From NCBI GenBank assembly GCA_022813625.1, contig JAKLMB010000002.1, positions 1,178,001 to 1,242,000 on the forward strand: 64,000 nt of DNA, in the 5' to 3' direction. The translations under genes and the position numbers were made by a program. This document shows positions 34,844 to 44,200 of this stretch, one piece after another. The DNA comes from Aaosphaeria pasadenensis (Eukaryota; Ascomycota; Dothideomycetes; Pleosporales). The notes under the pieces were generated by a model. That model was given only the letters and a program-made list of their open reading frames with translations, was not told the origin of the DNA and made no database searches. Each line of letters starts with the position of its first letter. Within the stretch, counting starts at the first letter, position 1.

Positions 34844-35684
34844 ATGTCTCTTACACTTAAGATAACCTCGTTGTTCGTGCGGACAGCCGCGAAGCCAATG
34901 GCTGTAAGTCTTCTCTATGGTCATTCGGATTCTAATGCTGATCAATTATCTTCTATAGAATGCCATTAAGCGCAATGCCCACGAACATGAGAGGTTTCGC
35001 AGACTGTGTATTAAGTTCGCACAAGGACTTCATCGGATCGACATGCGCATGCGACTCGGCCTTCTACAGGATCCTGCTGTGATCGACAGGCAGATAGCAA
35101 AAGAGGTTGCGGCAGCGGAGGCAGCTCGTAAGAAGGCACAGGCGCCTACTGTCAAAACCGAAGCGGAGATGGAAGCAGAAGAGGCCATGACGGAGAAGGA
35201 GAAGGAAGCAGCAAGGAAGAAAGTAGAAGCTTCTCACAGACCGCGCATTCGGCCACTTTCCGAAGCAAAAGCAATCGAAACGGGAGCCAACTTCGTGGCT
35301 GAGACATTCATTTTCGCTGTGGGCATTAGTGTGATTGTGTTTGAGCAATGGCGCCAGAGACGCAAGGCGAAAAACGCGCGAGACGATATCAGGGAAGATT
35401 TAGAAGAGCTACAGCAGGAGTTCAAGAAAGTCAAGGCCGAGCTTGATGACTTGAAGGCAAAACAAACGTCGACCTCAAGCCTGGAGTCAGCAGGCGGGAA
35501 ACTTCTAGGTTTCTGGAAATCAAAACCAGAAAACCAAAGTTCGGACGATAAGAAGCAAGAAAAACAAAAGGAGGAATTACAGGAGGGGAAAACTCAACCG
35601 CACCTCCAGCCATCCTCCATTCCCACGGAAGCAACACAAGCCTTAGACCCGCATCAAGTGACTCCGGACACCAAGAAAGAGTAG
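34844..35684 (+). CDS. OPA3-like mitochondrial membrane protein
   Basis: Exons 34844..34903 and 34959..35684, joined across a GTAAGT...CTATAG intron in phase 0, give 261 residues. The N-terminus MSLTLKITSLFVRTAAKPMA and the block IKRNAHEHERFRRLCIKFAQGLHRIDMRMRLGL are typical of the OPA3 family, which associates with mitochondrial membranes and affects morphology and lipid state. A conserved segment ETGANFVAETFIFAVGISVI (about 142-161) forms the predicted membrane helix, followed by a coiled coil (about 170-210) and a Lys/Gln/Pro-rich tail. A Glu/Lys/Ala-rich stretch, characteristic of fungal members, interrupts the domain at residues 60-110. Confidence 0.9.
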
Positions 35685-36233
35685 AACTGAAAAAAAAAAA
35701 CCATTCCGCGAAGTTCCATGACCGCATCATCTAACACCTTCCGCGATACCCGTTTGGATCATAGGTAGATCAATGTCTTTATGAATCTCCACCAGTGTAT
35801 ATAGATTTTGTTTTCTTCTCCGGATGCATTAGCATGTAAAAATATCATGTATGAATAGTACAATGTCTCATGACGACTCTCTCCTGATTTATTTTGTCTC
35901 TTCACTGTTCTTCCGCATCGGATCAACTTCCACAATCACGTGTGAATCAGAGATTCGAGTAATGCCAGGGCGTGCCTTCCTCAATTGGCGGCGTGGATCG
36001 TGAAAGAAGTTCTCAAAGTTCACTCCTACGCACAAAAACTTCCACCTTTCACAGTTGATTGCAAGAAATCCCACATTGCCGTTTGCCTAAATTTAAGGCG
36101 TGATGCTGTAGAAGACCTGAGACGAGAATCCCAGAGGACATTGACTTAACAAGGCTCAGGTAATGACCAGCACCTCTCAAACGCCAATCTTTCTACACCA
36201 TCAATTTCTAATACTAATCAAGAATCCTAGGAA
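35685..36233. other. Spacer with possible small minus-strand exon
   Basis: Contains the OPA3-like 3' end, a short minus-strand open frame listed separately, and the probable 5' leader (with intron) of the next plus-strand gene. Confidence 0.5.
35889..36092 (-). CDS. Possible last exon of an unrecognised small gene
   Basis: A minus-strand frame ending at 35889 reads LAINCERWKFLCVGVNFE, then HDPRRQLRKARPGITRISD, then VIVEVDPMRKNSEETK. The mix of residues looks protein-like rather than random, and the frame opens directly after TTTAG, a possible acceptor, at 36093-36097. I could not find an upstream exon that joins in phase, and the upstream sequence overlaps the leader of the gene on the other strand. 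No family recognised. It may be a real short gene or chance. Confidence 0.25.
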
Positions 36234-36722
36234 ATGCCTCTCCCTCCAGGAAACATGAGCAGCCATCAAGGATTCGCCAACCGAGATATTCGATCAAGCC
36301 AGGCCACTCGCACATCTGACCGAATGCAAATGCCCGCCAATGAACACAACCACCTACCCGATTTGAAATATCCACCCCACTTCGATGGCTCCAGTGACAT
36401 CCGACAATTCTTCACACAAACACCATCAGCAGCAGCACTCCGGGCATCAGGTATAGCCAATAGGCCAGCCAACCATCCGCCCGTCCGAGGACCTGCCAAT
36501 GTTACGGACCTCCTACCATGGTGCACTGCGACAGGTCGCCTAAGCGAGCCGCAAGTCATAGCTCTCAGCGACGTGGCTGGAAGTCTGAAGGAGTTGATGC
36601 TTCTATCGTTGCGTGCGATGAAGGAAGAAGGTACCAGACAGGCGGTTGAGAGTTTACTAGGTCCTGAACTTGCGAGATGTGTTATCGAGTTCTGGGCCGA
36701 AGAGTGGATTGCTGATGTATAG
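36234..36722 (+). CDS. Hypothetical protein, 162 residues
   Basis: An intact 162-codon frame with no family I recognise. The N-terminal third is polar (Ser/Asn/His/Gln). The C-terminal half, from LPWCTATGRLSEPQVIALSD to CVIEFWAEEWIADV, alternates hydrophobic and charged residues and looks helical. No signal peptide or membrane segment. Just upstream are a GTAATG donor (about 36159) and an ACTAATC...CCTAG acceptor ending at 36230, consistent with a 5'-untranslated intron, which supports a real gene. The frame upstream of the ATG has a stop, so the start is not further 5'. Function unknown. Confidence 0.55.
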   Translation: MPLPPGNMSSHQGFANRDIRSSQATRTSDRMQMPANEHNHLPDLKYPPHFDGSSDIRQFFTQTPSAAALRASGIANRPANHPPVRGPANVTDLLPWCTATGRLSEPQVIALSDVAGSLKELMLLSLRAMKEEGTRQAVESLLGPELARCVIEFWAEEWIADV

Positions 36723-38753
36723 ATGGAATCACATGGACTTATCAATCTAGTCCGTTATGAGGTGTCAAATGGGAACGAAGAAATCCGGAGTCATGCAGGC
36801 TTAGTTACAAACCAGAGTAGAATCATGAGGTCGACAGGAGTTCAAGTCCAGATAGTTCCAAGTATTGCGGAGTTCTGTATATTTAAAGCTTGAACTAAGT
36901 GAATGGAATCAATACAGCGACATTTATTGAATACTAGATCCATAAAAAATAAAAATAAAAACCTTGGATCCACCAACCAAGCCCATATTAAAACAGAAGC
37001 CGAACCCTAGAACTGGGGTGAGCTCTAGGGGAATTTCTAACCCGTAATATACTTTTCATAAAAATTTCTCCATGGGCTCTCGATAGTCTTTATCATCGGT
37101 ATTCTCTCAATAGCATTTTGTATCGATACATCCCATGTCGTGGATCGTGATCCAACAAACATACAAACATACACTCTTTCTTTCGATCGTCATATTAGAG
37201 GGATGATCTTTCTTTATGTAACCTGGATGAATTCCAGGGCCAGTTTTACCGCCATATACCACCGCTAGCTATTCGATTGAACATCAGCTTGGCGAACCTT
37301 TTCTTCAGCATGACTACACTCCAAGCAGCAGAAAGCCTCTGGAATACTGTCCGTATAACACTTCTGTCCATAAATTTGTGTTCTGCCAGGTTTTTTAACG
37401 AATTGTGAAAGCTTCCCTCTCCTCCCAATATTTTGAACTTGAACCACTTTTGGTATCTTACCTGAGATACTTTCATAACGTCCAAACATGTCCCAGAACA
37501 TTGTGCAATCAAAACGGCAAGTTTCTAGGTCTGACCTCGCAAAAAGGACCCATCATTCCGCGGATGGGCTGTTTTTACTGAGACATGACAACTCTTGAGA
37601 GGTCGTGAAAAACAGCGGGCAGACCACATTGATCTGCGGTAAGTAGCGGAGACCAAATCGAGTCACCATAATGCGACGCACGCTAGACGCTTTACTCCCA
37701 GATTATCGATCATCGGGAGTGAGCCCGGCGGCTTGTTCTGAGCATGTGTAAGATTTCGACATACAAGACGCGCACGTGAGATATATCTTGCTCCATATCT
37801 CTAGATTCGATGCTTTTTTTTCGTTGCTCTCGAAAAAGACATTGTTCCGTAATCTAGGGCCTTGTAGAAGGATATTTTGAGTTTGGCCAGGAAGTTCTCA
37901 TGTGATGGGAGTAAAGGTTCTTTTCTCTAAACTTTGCTCGGATTCACTACTGTGAATTTATGCTGATCGCGCCTCGCAACCATAAAATGCGGAAAGTCCG
38001 TCCATTACGGTGATGTACGGACATCCTCGAACCATAGCAACTGACACCCTTTTGCGAGGCCTTGAACATCAGGAGGTTTGCGAACAGGTTATCTGTGCTC
38101 CAGAACTTCGAACATGAAGGAACCATACATACCCTTTTCACAAGTATGTGGACCGGAACTCGAAGCGGACATTGTATTGACTGCGTATATTTTTCAGTTG
38201 TTCTATCCGTCATTCAGCCGAATCGCAGGTGAGTTGATCCCACGTTTCGTTGCCTTGAGTGGTCTCATTGATAAATGACAACCTAGTCGAGGGCCCTCCA
38301 AGCACAGAAACATTGTACTTTCGTAGATGGCTCATAGCATGAAACTTCTGCATGCCAATATTGTGTTTGTTCTTCAGAGTTGCTCATTTCGCTGAGCTGG
38401 AGAAATCGACGTCCAAAGCTCCCACATGTAAGGTCGACATGTCCATGCTTTTAGTCCTTATGAAACGCATAAGTCATACGTATCAGATCTTGTTCGACAA
38501 CACCAGTCATCCGCTCCTTTGTGTTATTTGTTTATCGATCCTCTTGAGCCCAGCTCCAAGGCAGAACCATCAGTCTCTGTTGATGAAGGTTTTGGGCCTC
38601 TTTGATGCAAGCCATGATGCTCAGACTACTGGCAAGGGATTGATGAACGAACTATGCGCGCAAAAGAACATCCCATGAACGCTGTACAGCGTCTAGAACA
38701 TTTCAATTTGGTATGTATTTAATTCTTCCCACGAAGCATTTGTTACCAGCTAG

Positions 38754-38775
38754 CATGCTTCGAAACAGAAGCATG
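38754..38775. repeat. Short inverted repeat (8-bp arms)
   Basis: CATGCTTC and GAAGCATG face each other across a six-base loop GAAACA. No coding context. Confidence 0.8.
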
Positions 38776-39496
38776 GCATCATCGGGTACGACGTTCGCGG
38801 GGTCTGGGTCATGAACCACAGATCTCGAAAGTCGAGCTCATAAGACGAATGTAGTCGTCTTCTTGCCTCCACATAGGACATCAATCTTCAACGCTTCATG
38901 TTCCTTCCTCTTGTAATCCGAAGCAGCCTCCGAATCTACTGGCCATGGAAACTAGCATGGTGCCATGTCCAAATGCTTGATAAGCAGGAGACTACAGACC
39001 ATTCCTGAATTCTCTCTACGATTTTGTATCGAGATCACGAGTCCAGTCCGCGGGACGGCCATACATTGTTTGTTTCAGCATTGCGTGTCTTTTCCCTTCG
39101 GGAGGCCATCGAAGGCTGTCCTCTTGAATTACTGGAGGGACAATTGCAGAACGGCCATGTAGGGTACTACGTTGGCTTGGTAGCCATTCTTTCCATTGAA
39201 CATGTCTATGTTGGCAACAGCCTTCGACTTCCCAACATTATCTCGGCCTCTGAGGACTTCGATGGCCGTGGAGTTCACGGGGACTGTTCATATGCATCGA
39301 CCTTTTGGTCAATCAGGTTGATATAGGAAAAGGAACTTTTCGGGCGAGAGCATGTTCCATTCCTCGAAGTTGGTTGAAGAGGAATCCAGGTGCTGCATTG
39401 GTTCGTATTCGTCCATCGGGACACTGTAGATAGTGAAGCCATCAATGAAAACTCGCACATGCCCCAGGCTGCGGCGAGATTGGATCTTCAGCCTTC

Positions 39497-39524
39497 TCAG
39501 GACTATGGCTTCAGGACTATGGCT
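39497..39524. repeat. Exact 14-bp tandem duplication
   Basis: TCAGGACTATGGCT occurs twice back to back, with no mismatch, inside the gene-poor island. Confidence 0.85.
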
Positions 39525-40510
39525 TAGTCAAGTCCACAGTCAACATGGCATATCAAGCTATGGATATTTCGGTGGAAGACAGTCCAAACATGACTCGTCT
39601 CGAAACCCATTATTGGCAACGAGAGCCGGGTGTTTCCAAACATCTCCAACAGTCTTTCTCCACATGAATGAAACCCGACTAGTTCCTTTTTGCTCGACGA
39701 GAGCAGCTCATGCTTTTCCTCCTGAAGGTTTGTTACTCGTGGGTCTCCATATGCTTGGCGCAATAGTTGTGTTTTCCATTCTCACAGGTGGTGATCATCG
39801 TTGTTGGCTGAACAATGCAGGAGCCCAGTACAAAACTTATTGAGTCTTGTGTGTCCGGATACCGGACCACATGGGTCAGGACATATGTGGCGTAGTAGCC
39901 AGTTCCATTGTCAGAAAAACCTCAAGCTTGTCGAGACAGCCAACGCCACCACATTCAGCTACCATATGTCATGTTTTGGTACCTAGTCGATTGGCTGATT
40001 CCAAGCTGCCATCAGCTCTTTGTATGGCAGCGAGTGGAACCGACAACACCCAAGTCTCGTGTCTGTACTTGAAGCGCTGTTTTGAATCTCATGTACATGT
40101 ACGTTGGGAGGTATGCATGATGCAGGAAACACTTCTCCATTTAATCTCCTTCAAGCATCGTCCGGAACATATGGTCGGCTCATCTCCGTCGAAAGTTGAA
40201 GCCAGACTTTATATAGAACGCCAGAACCCGACAGAACATTCCTGCTCTGCCCTTAGTCTTTCGGACACCCTGACATCTGTGGCGGACGAGATTGCATGAT
40301 CTCGTGAAATAGTCTTTTCAGGCGATGGCGTAGCTCGAAAGAAGATCCACCGACATGGTTTGAATCTTCATGTTCTCGAAAAAAAGGAGACACAGCATTT
40401 CCTTAACAATATCTAGGTTGTTGATCCACGAAGCTTTCCCAGCACATGTTATGACTGCTTCTATTGTTGTCACACAGACGCACATAAGTCGTGGTTCCTG
40501 ACCTTTTTCA

Positions 40511-40543
40511 CCGGAAAGAGAGATCATAGATCTCTCTTTCCGG
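40511..40543. repeat. Perfect 15-bp inverted repeat, 3-nt loop
   Basis: Left arm CCGGAAAGAGAGATC (40511-40525), loop ATA, right arm GATCTCTCTTTCCGG (40529-40543). Every base pairs. This would form a strong hairpin in RNA or a cruciform in DNA and is the longest perfect inverted repeat I noticed in the window. Confidence 0.9.
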
Positions 40544-41112
40544 TTCTGATGGATTCGTCTTTCTTGGGACAAACAGTGCTCCAACGTCGCAATCATATCC
40601 GTTGCCTGTTTCGACGCAGGGACAAGGATCCATGGTGAATATTTGTCATTCTTTCTTTTTCTGCTGCAGGATCACAAGAACCGCATTTGAATACCTTCAT
40701 GTGCTTTCGAGAGCACTGCATACATCGAACGACACATCATCTTTGTCTTTTTCCGGATCCCACAGGTCCTCCAAACATGAGCCTATAGGTACTGATTTTT
40801 CGGACTGGTCCAACGTCCATGACCCGTCTGTAGACGATTTTTTGCAATGAGCCAAGATCTCGAGACCACGGAAGCATTCCCTTGACGTGTTCCATGTTTT
40901 CGATCTCAGTCCCACAAAGCACGACGCCAAACATTGTATTTCTTTCGGTCACAGCACCACATCAACCCTTGCTTCGGCATCGTTTCGATACAGCCCGCTC
41001 GGAAGGAGAATCCAGCATGTCACAACATCTAGTTCTTTTGTCAAGACGGCGGCCGAAGCCCACACATGTCTTGCAGACGACGCATGGTTTTCGACGGACA
41101 CATGGGCTTGAG

Positions 41113-41392
41113 CTAAGACTGGTTCTCATCCCACCTCATGATGTCAGATTGGATAGTTTGAATGAAGGTCGTCGGACGCATGGTGACGAAGGCAAGCGAT
41201 GTGCAGCCGAAGGTCATACTCGATATGCCTTTGTAGTATTGAACTTTCTCATTCCAGCGCATTACATCCGAGTCGGATAGTTTGAACCAAGCCCAGCCTC
41301 CGCATGGCGACGAAGGCGAGCGATGTGCAACCGAAGCTCATGCTCGATATGCCTTTGTAGGGTTGAACTTTTTCCGTTTCTCGATGGAACAT
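41113..41392 (-). pseudogene. Two related coding-like units, frame-shifted
   Basis: Two overlapping minus-strand frames, 41392..41249 (47 residues) and 41262..41113 (49 residues), translate the two copies of a 124-bp duplication. They share EKVQxYKGISSM, then FGCTSLAFV and MR, with QTI further on. Because 124 is not a multiple of 3, the copies lie in different frames. Four of the eight base differences across the best-matched part are silent third-position changes. This fits former coding sequence but is too few sites to prove it. The first ATG lies about 120 bp downstream of a TATA box on the same strand. Confidence 0.3.
41152..41375. repeat. 124-bp imperfect tandem duplication
   Basis: Unit 1 starts at 41152 and unit 2 at 41276, both with GATAGTTTGAA. 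They then share GCATGG(T/C)GACGAAGGC, AGCGATGTGCA and CTCGATATGCCTTTGTAG. Similarity fades near 41375. It is the clearest repeat in the gene-poor island. Confidence 0.85.
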
Positions 41393-41512
41393 TTGGGGTT
41401 TTTAGACCCGGGAAAGCATTTGAGTTTTCAAGAGCAACTTTTTGGTTGGGAAAGGAGTTGGTGAAGTGTGAGGAAAGGAAAGGAAAGAGTGGAGAAGGGG
41501 AGGCGAAGGGGG

Positions 41513-41520
41513 TTTATATA
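41513..41520 (-). promoter_or_regulatory. TATA box with pyrimidine tract, reading leftward
   Basis: On the minus strand the sequence reads GCATATATAAACC, followed over the next 55 bases by an almost pure pyrimidine stretch (CCCCCTTCGCC, CTTTCCTTTCCTTTCC). This is the layout of a fungal core promoter. The only sequence it could transcribe is the repetitive island. Confidence 0.4.
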
Positions 41521-42142
41521 TGCCTTTCTTGGAATTCCGTCTGAAGATGTTGGGAGGTCGGGGCGTTGGGAAGTAGGTCATGAGGGGGTGGGGTGGTGCG
41601 TTTGATAGTGTCAGGAGGTAGATGTTGGGAGGGGGGATCCTGTATGTATATGCATCACGATGGTAATGGGAATCGGAAGGGTGGGTGGGCTATGGGTGGG
41701 AAGTGGTGCTGGCCATTCACAGTCACAATTATGTTGAGTTTGTTTGGACGTCTGCATGCACGTTTTTTTGTGATTGATATTTTTCATGAACCTCTAATGG
41801 TTATTGGCGTTCGTACATGTCTACGACACCTGGTCTTCGTTCTTTAGCCCTGTTTGCCGTACTCTTCAATAATGCCCTCGTTTGATACACATCTCCTTCG
41901 TTCCTTCAACAACACCCAACGCTCGCTCGACCTCATGCCCCCCCTTTTCCAGGAGAGTAATATAGATTTGCAAAAATTTGATTCCCCCAATGGAAATGAT
42001 CATTGCACCTGATAACGCCGTGCAGTCTCTTGTGGAAACCAGAAAACAAATAATTGGGACAATGGACTATTCCATGCAGGTGAATACGACAAACGTGCAT
42101 ATGTAGATGATGAGTTTGATTCGTTCAGGGAGATGCGTGGCC

Positions 42143-43582
42143 TCAGTTAGAGTGCATCTTCTTGATCTTGTTTGCACCCTCGTAGACGGCGCGGTCTACG
42201 GCGGCAGCGACTGTGAGCGTTCCACCGATGACGGCGCAGAGGCCGACGAGGAAGCCGGAGAAGGTCTTGGCGCGGACTTCGCGGTTGATGACCTTCATAG
42301 GAGAGATGTCCTGTGTTGCGGAATGAGTTTTGTGTGATTGGGGGGAGATCGGGAAATTAGAAAAACTTACATAGGAGAAGAAGACACCAGGGATACCGCC
42401 ACGAGCGTGGAGACGCTCCTTATGGTTGGCATCCTCATCAGATCCACCACCGAGGCTTCGCTTGTGGCTTGTAACAGAGTACTGGTGGGTTTCAATGCTG
42501 CCCTTGTAGCTGCCTTCAATAGTGCCACCGAGGATGTCATCGTGCTTCGAGGGGCGGGGAGCTTCCTTCTCCCATCCAAGGGGAAGGTAAGCAGTTGAGA
42601 CGACCTTGACGAAGTACATGAAATTGTATGCCTTCTCTTCGGTGTGCTGCTCGGTATCATCGAGCGGGTTGATGTGGTGGTTAGTCCATCCGCCAGGTCC
42701 AGTCGCAGCGTGGTTCTTCTGCATGTTTTGGATGACAGCGTCAGACAGCTGGGGGCCGAATCTCAAATGATGGATCTTGTGGGTGAAAGTATGGGTTTCG
42801 TCCTTGAAGTAGTTCTCCAAGTCGTGGACATGCAGATTTCCGTTGGAGAAAGACTTTCCTGGTGCAATGTGGAAGTTTCCAATGACCTTATTTACACGGA
42901 TACCGCCCTCGAGACGGCACCCTTCCTTACGCTGAGCATCGAGGTGCTCGGCATAGTGTTCACGTTCACACTGCTCCACGCCTTCGCCGCGACCGAAGGA
43001 CCACGAGACCGAGGCGTATGCGTCGCGCACTTCGTCACAGGTGTTGCAGCATCCGGGCTTGCTCGCAGCGTTGGGGGGAGGTGCGCCATAGCACTCACCG
43101 CAGTAGCCTGGGTCCAAGTGTGCAGCCTCGTCCTTGTGTCTATCGCGAGATTAGAATGCTGTTTCCGCTAGGCAAGACACCAGTTGTGCTAGCTGGCGCA
43201 TAACTCACAGATCCAAAGCCTTGGTCTCAATAACCCTGCTGCCCTCACTTTCCGGCGAGAGCCTCACTTTGTTGATTCCGTGGTTCACACCCATTTGTAG
43301 GTCTCCGGAGACGTCCATGACATCGAGGGTAAGAAGCTCGCAAGGCACCCGTGGGAAGGTGATGTTCATCGATATCTCCATCTTCTCTCCTCGACCTTTG
43401 TCCACGATAAGCTCCGGCGACACAGTAACTCTCCTGTAATCCGCCCACTCCCCCCATGCCAGCCATAAAATAATAATCAAACTCGTTATCGTCACGATGC
43501 CTCCGCTCGTCGTTCGAACCCGCGCGTCTTCCACGGTTTTGGTGAAGGCATCAAGCCTTGTGAATCGCGACTTCGCGGGCAT
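42143..43582 (-). CDS. erv46: COPII vesicle protein Erv46 (ERGIC-3)
   Basis: Integral membrane component of the Erv41-Erv46 cargo receptor that cycles between ER and Golgi and retrieves leaked ER residents. Exons 43582..43209, 43139..42371 and 42310..42143 give 436 residues. The first membrane span (VTITSLIIILWLAW) lies near residues 29-43 and the second (TFSGFLVGLCAVIGGTLTV) near the C-terminus, with a large luminal domain between. The Cys-rich luminal motif CGECYG...GCCNTCDEV is diagnostic of Erv46. The last intron (60 nt) is in phase and would otherwise pass as coding; removing it restores FFSYDISPMKVIN, the family consensus, which justifies the splice. The short C-terminal tail ends KKMHSN. 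Confidence 0.94.
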
Positions 43583-44200
43583 TGTGAGTGTAGCTGTGCG
43601 GTAGACCTGAATTTAACTGCTATTTTATGCTGGAAGAAGGAATAAGGATTGTTGCTGAGGGAGGTCTGAGACGTTGCGCAGGATGCTGGTGGAAACCGCC
43701 GGGGAAGACCTAGACCACCGAAGGCCAATTAAACGTTTCAGTTGCAATTGCGCGCAGAGAGGTTGCCGAAGGATAAAAAGAACGAGAATAGCACGACCAG
43801 TGCTTAAGGAAACTGTACCATTACACAGAGGAGAAAAGAAGTTGGAATTGATTGACGTCGCGCGCTGGCGAGTTCGGCTGAATGAATAGAGGACAGCTAT
43901 ACACGAATGTTTTAGCTTCCAGGCCCAGGTACTGCCGTCAGATTACAAGAAGCCACCATACCGTTTGCGGTTAGCACCTCGGGGATCGAACTACGAGGGG
44001 CACGTGGCGGATCGTTCAAACGTCTTCCGAGTGTTACATACTTTCAGAAATAGAACAGTGAGTGTCACCAGTATTAACGGAACATAGCTTTGGGCAGAAT
44101 TAAAATATGCATAGTATTTACATGTGCATGCAATTGTGGTATCTTCGAAAACAAGCTCTCAAAATGCGAAATTATGCGATATAACAATCCTCCATCAACT
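43583..44200. other. Intergenic region erv46 / sulfate permease
   Basis: 0.6 kb between two minus-strand genes. Contains the erv46 upstream region. No gene seen. Confidence 0.6.

Larger units (their letters stand above)
36723..42142. other. 5.4-kb gene-poor island with degenerate repeats
   Basis: No intact gene. Open frames reach at most 136 codons and match nothing I know. The DNA is not plain intergenic sequence. Words such as TCCAAACATG and CATG(T/G)(T/G)TTTCGA recur, there is a 124-bp duplication at 41152-41375, an exact 14-bp tandem duplication, two inverted repeats, and a leftward TATA box with pyrimidine tract at its right end. The minus strand repeatedly reads ATGTTTGG or ATGACCTTCGG (MFG/MTFG). 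I infer a decayed, internally repetitive minus-strand locus or a long non-coding transcript. The right-most 0.5 kb would be the erv46 3' side. Confidence 0.45.

Noticed and set aside
36810..36860. GGAGTTCAAGTCC resembling a tRNA T-arm
   Set aside because: Only three pairs in the stem and no matching acceptor, D or anticodon arms.
39433..39843. 136-codon frame in the gene-poor island
   Set aside because: No domain, mixed hydrophobicity without pattern, and it conflicts with the minus-strand repeat signal; treated as chance.
40737..40800. GGPVGSGK on the minus strand, resembling a P-loop
   Set aside because: The frame around it is short, lacks other NTPase motifs and lies within one of the degenerate repeat units.
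36723..42142. Island as a RIP-mutated transposon
   Set aside because: Base composition does not look strongly AT-shifted, there are no terminal repeats that I can find, and no transposase or reverse transcriptase fragments; dinucleotide indices would be needed to settle it.
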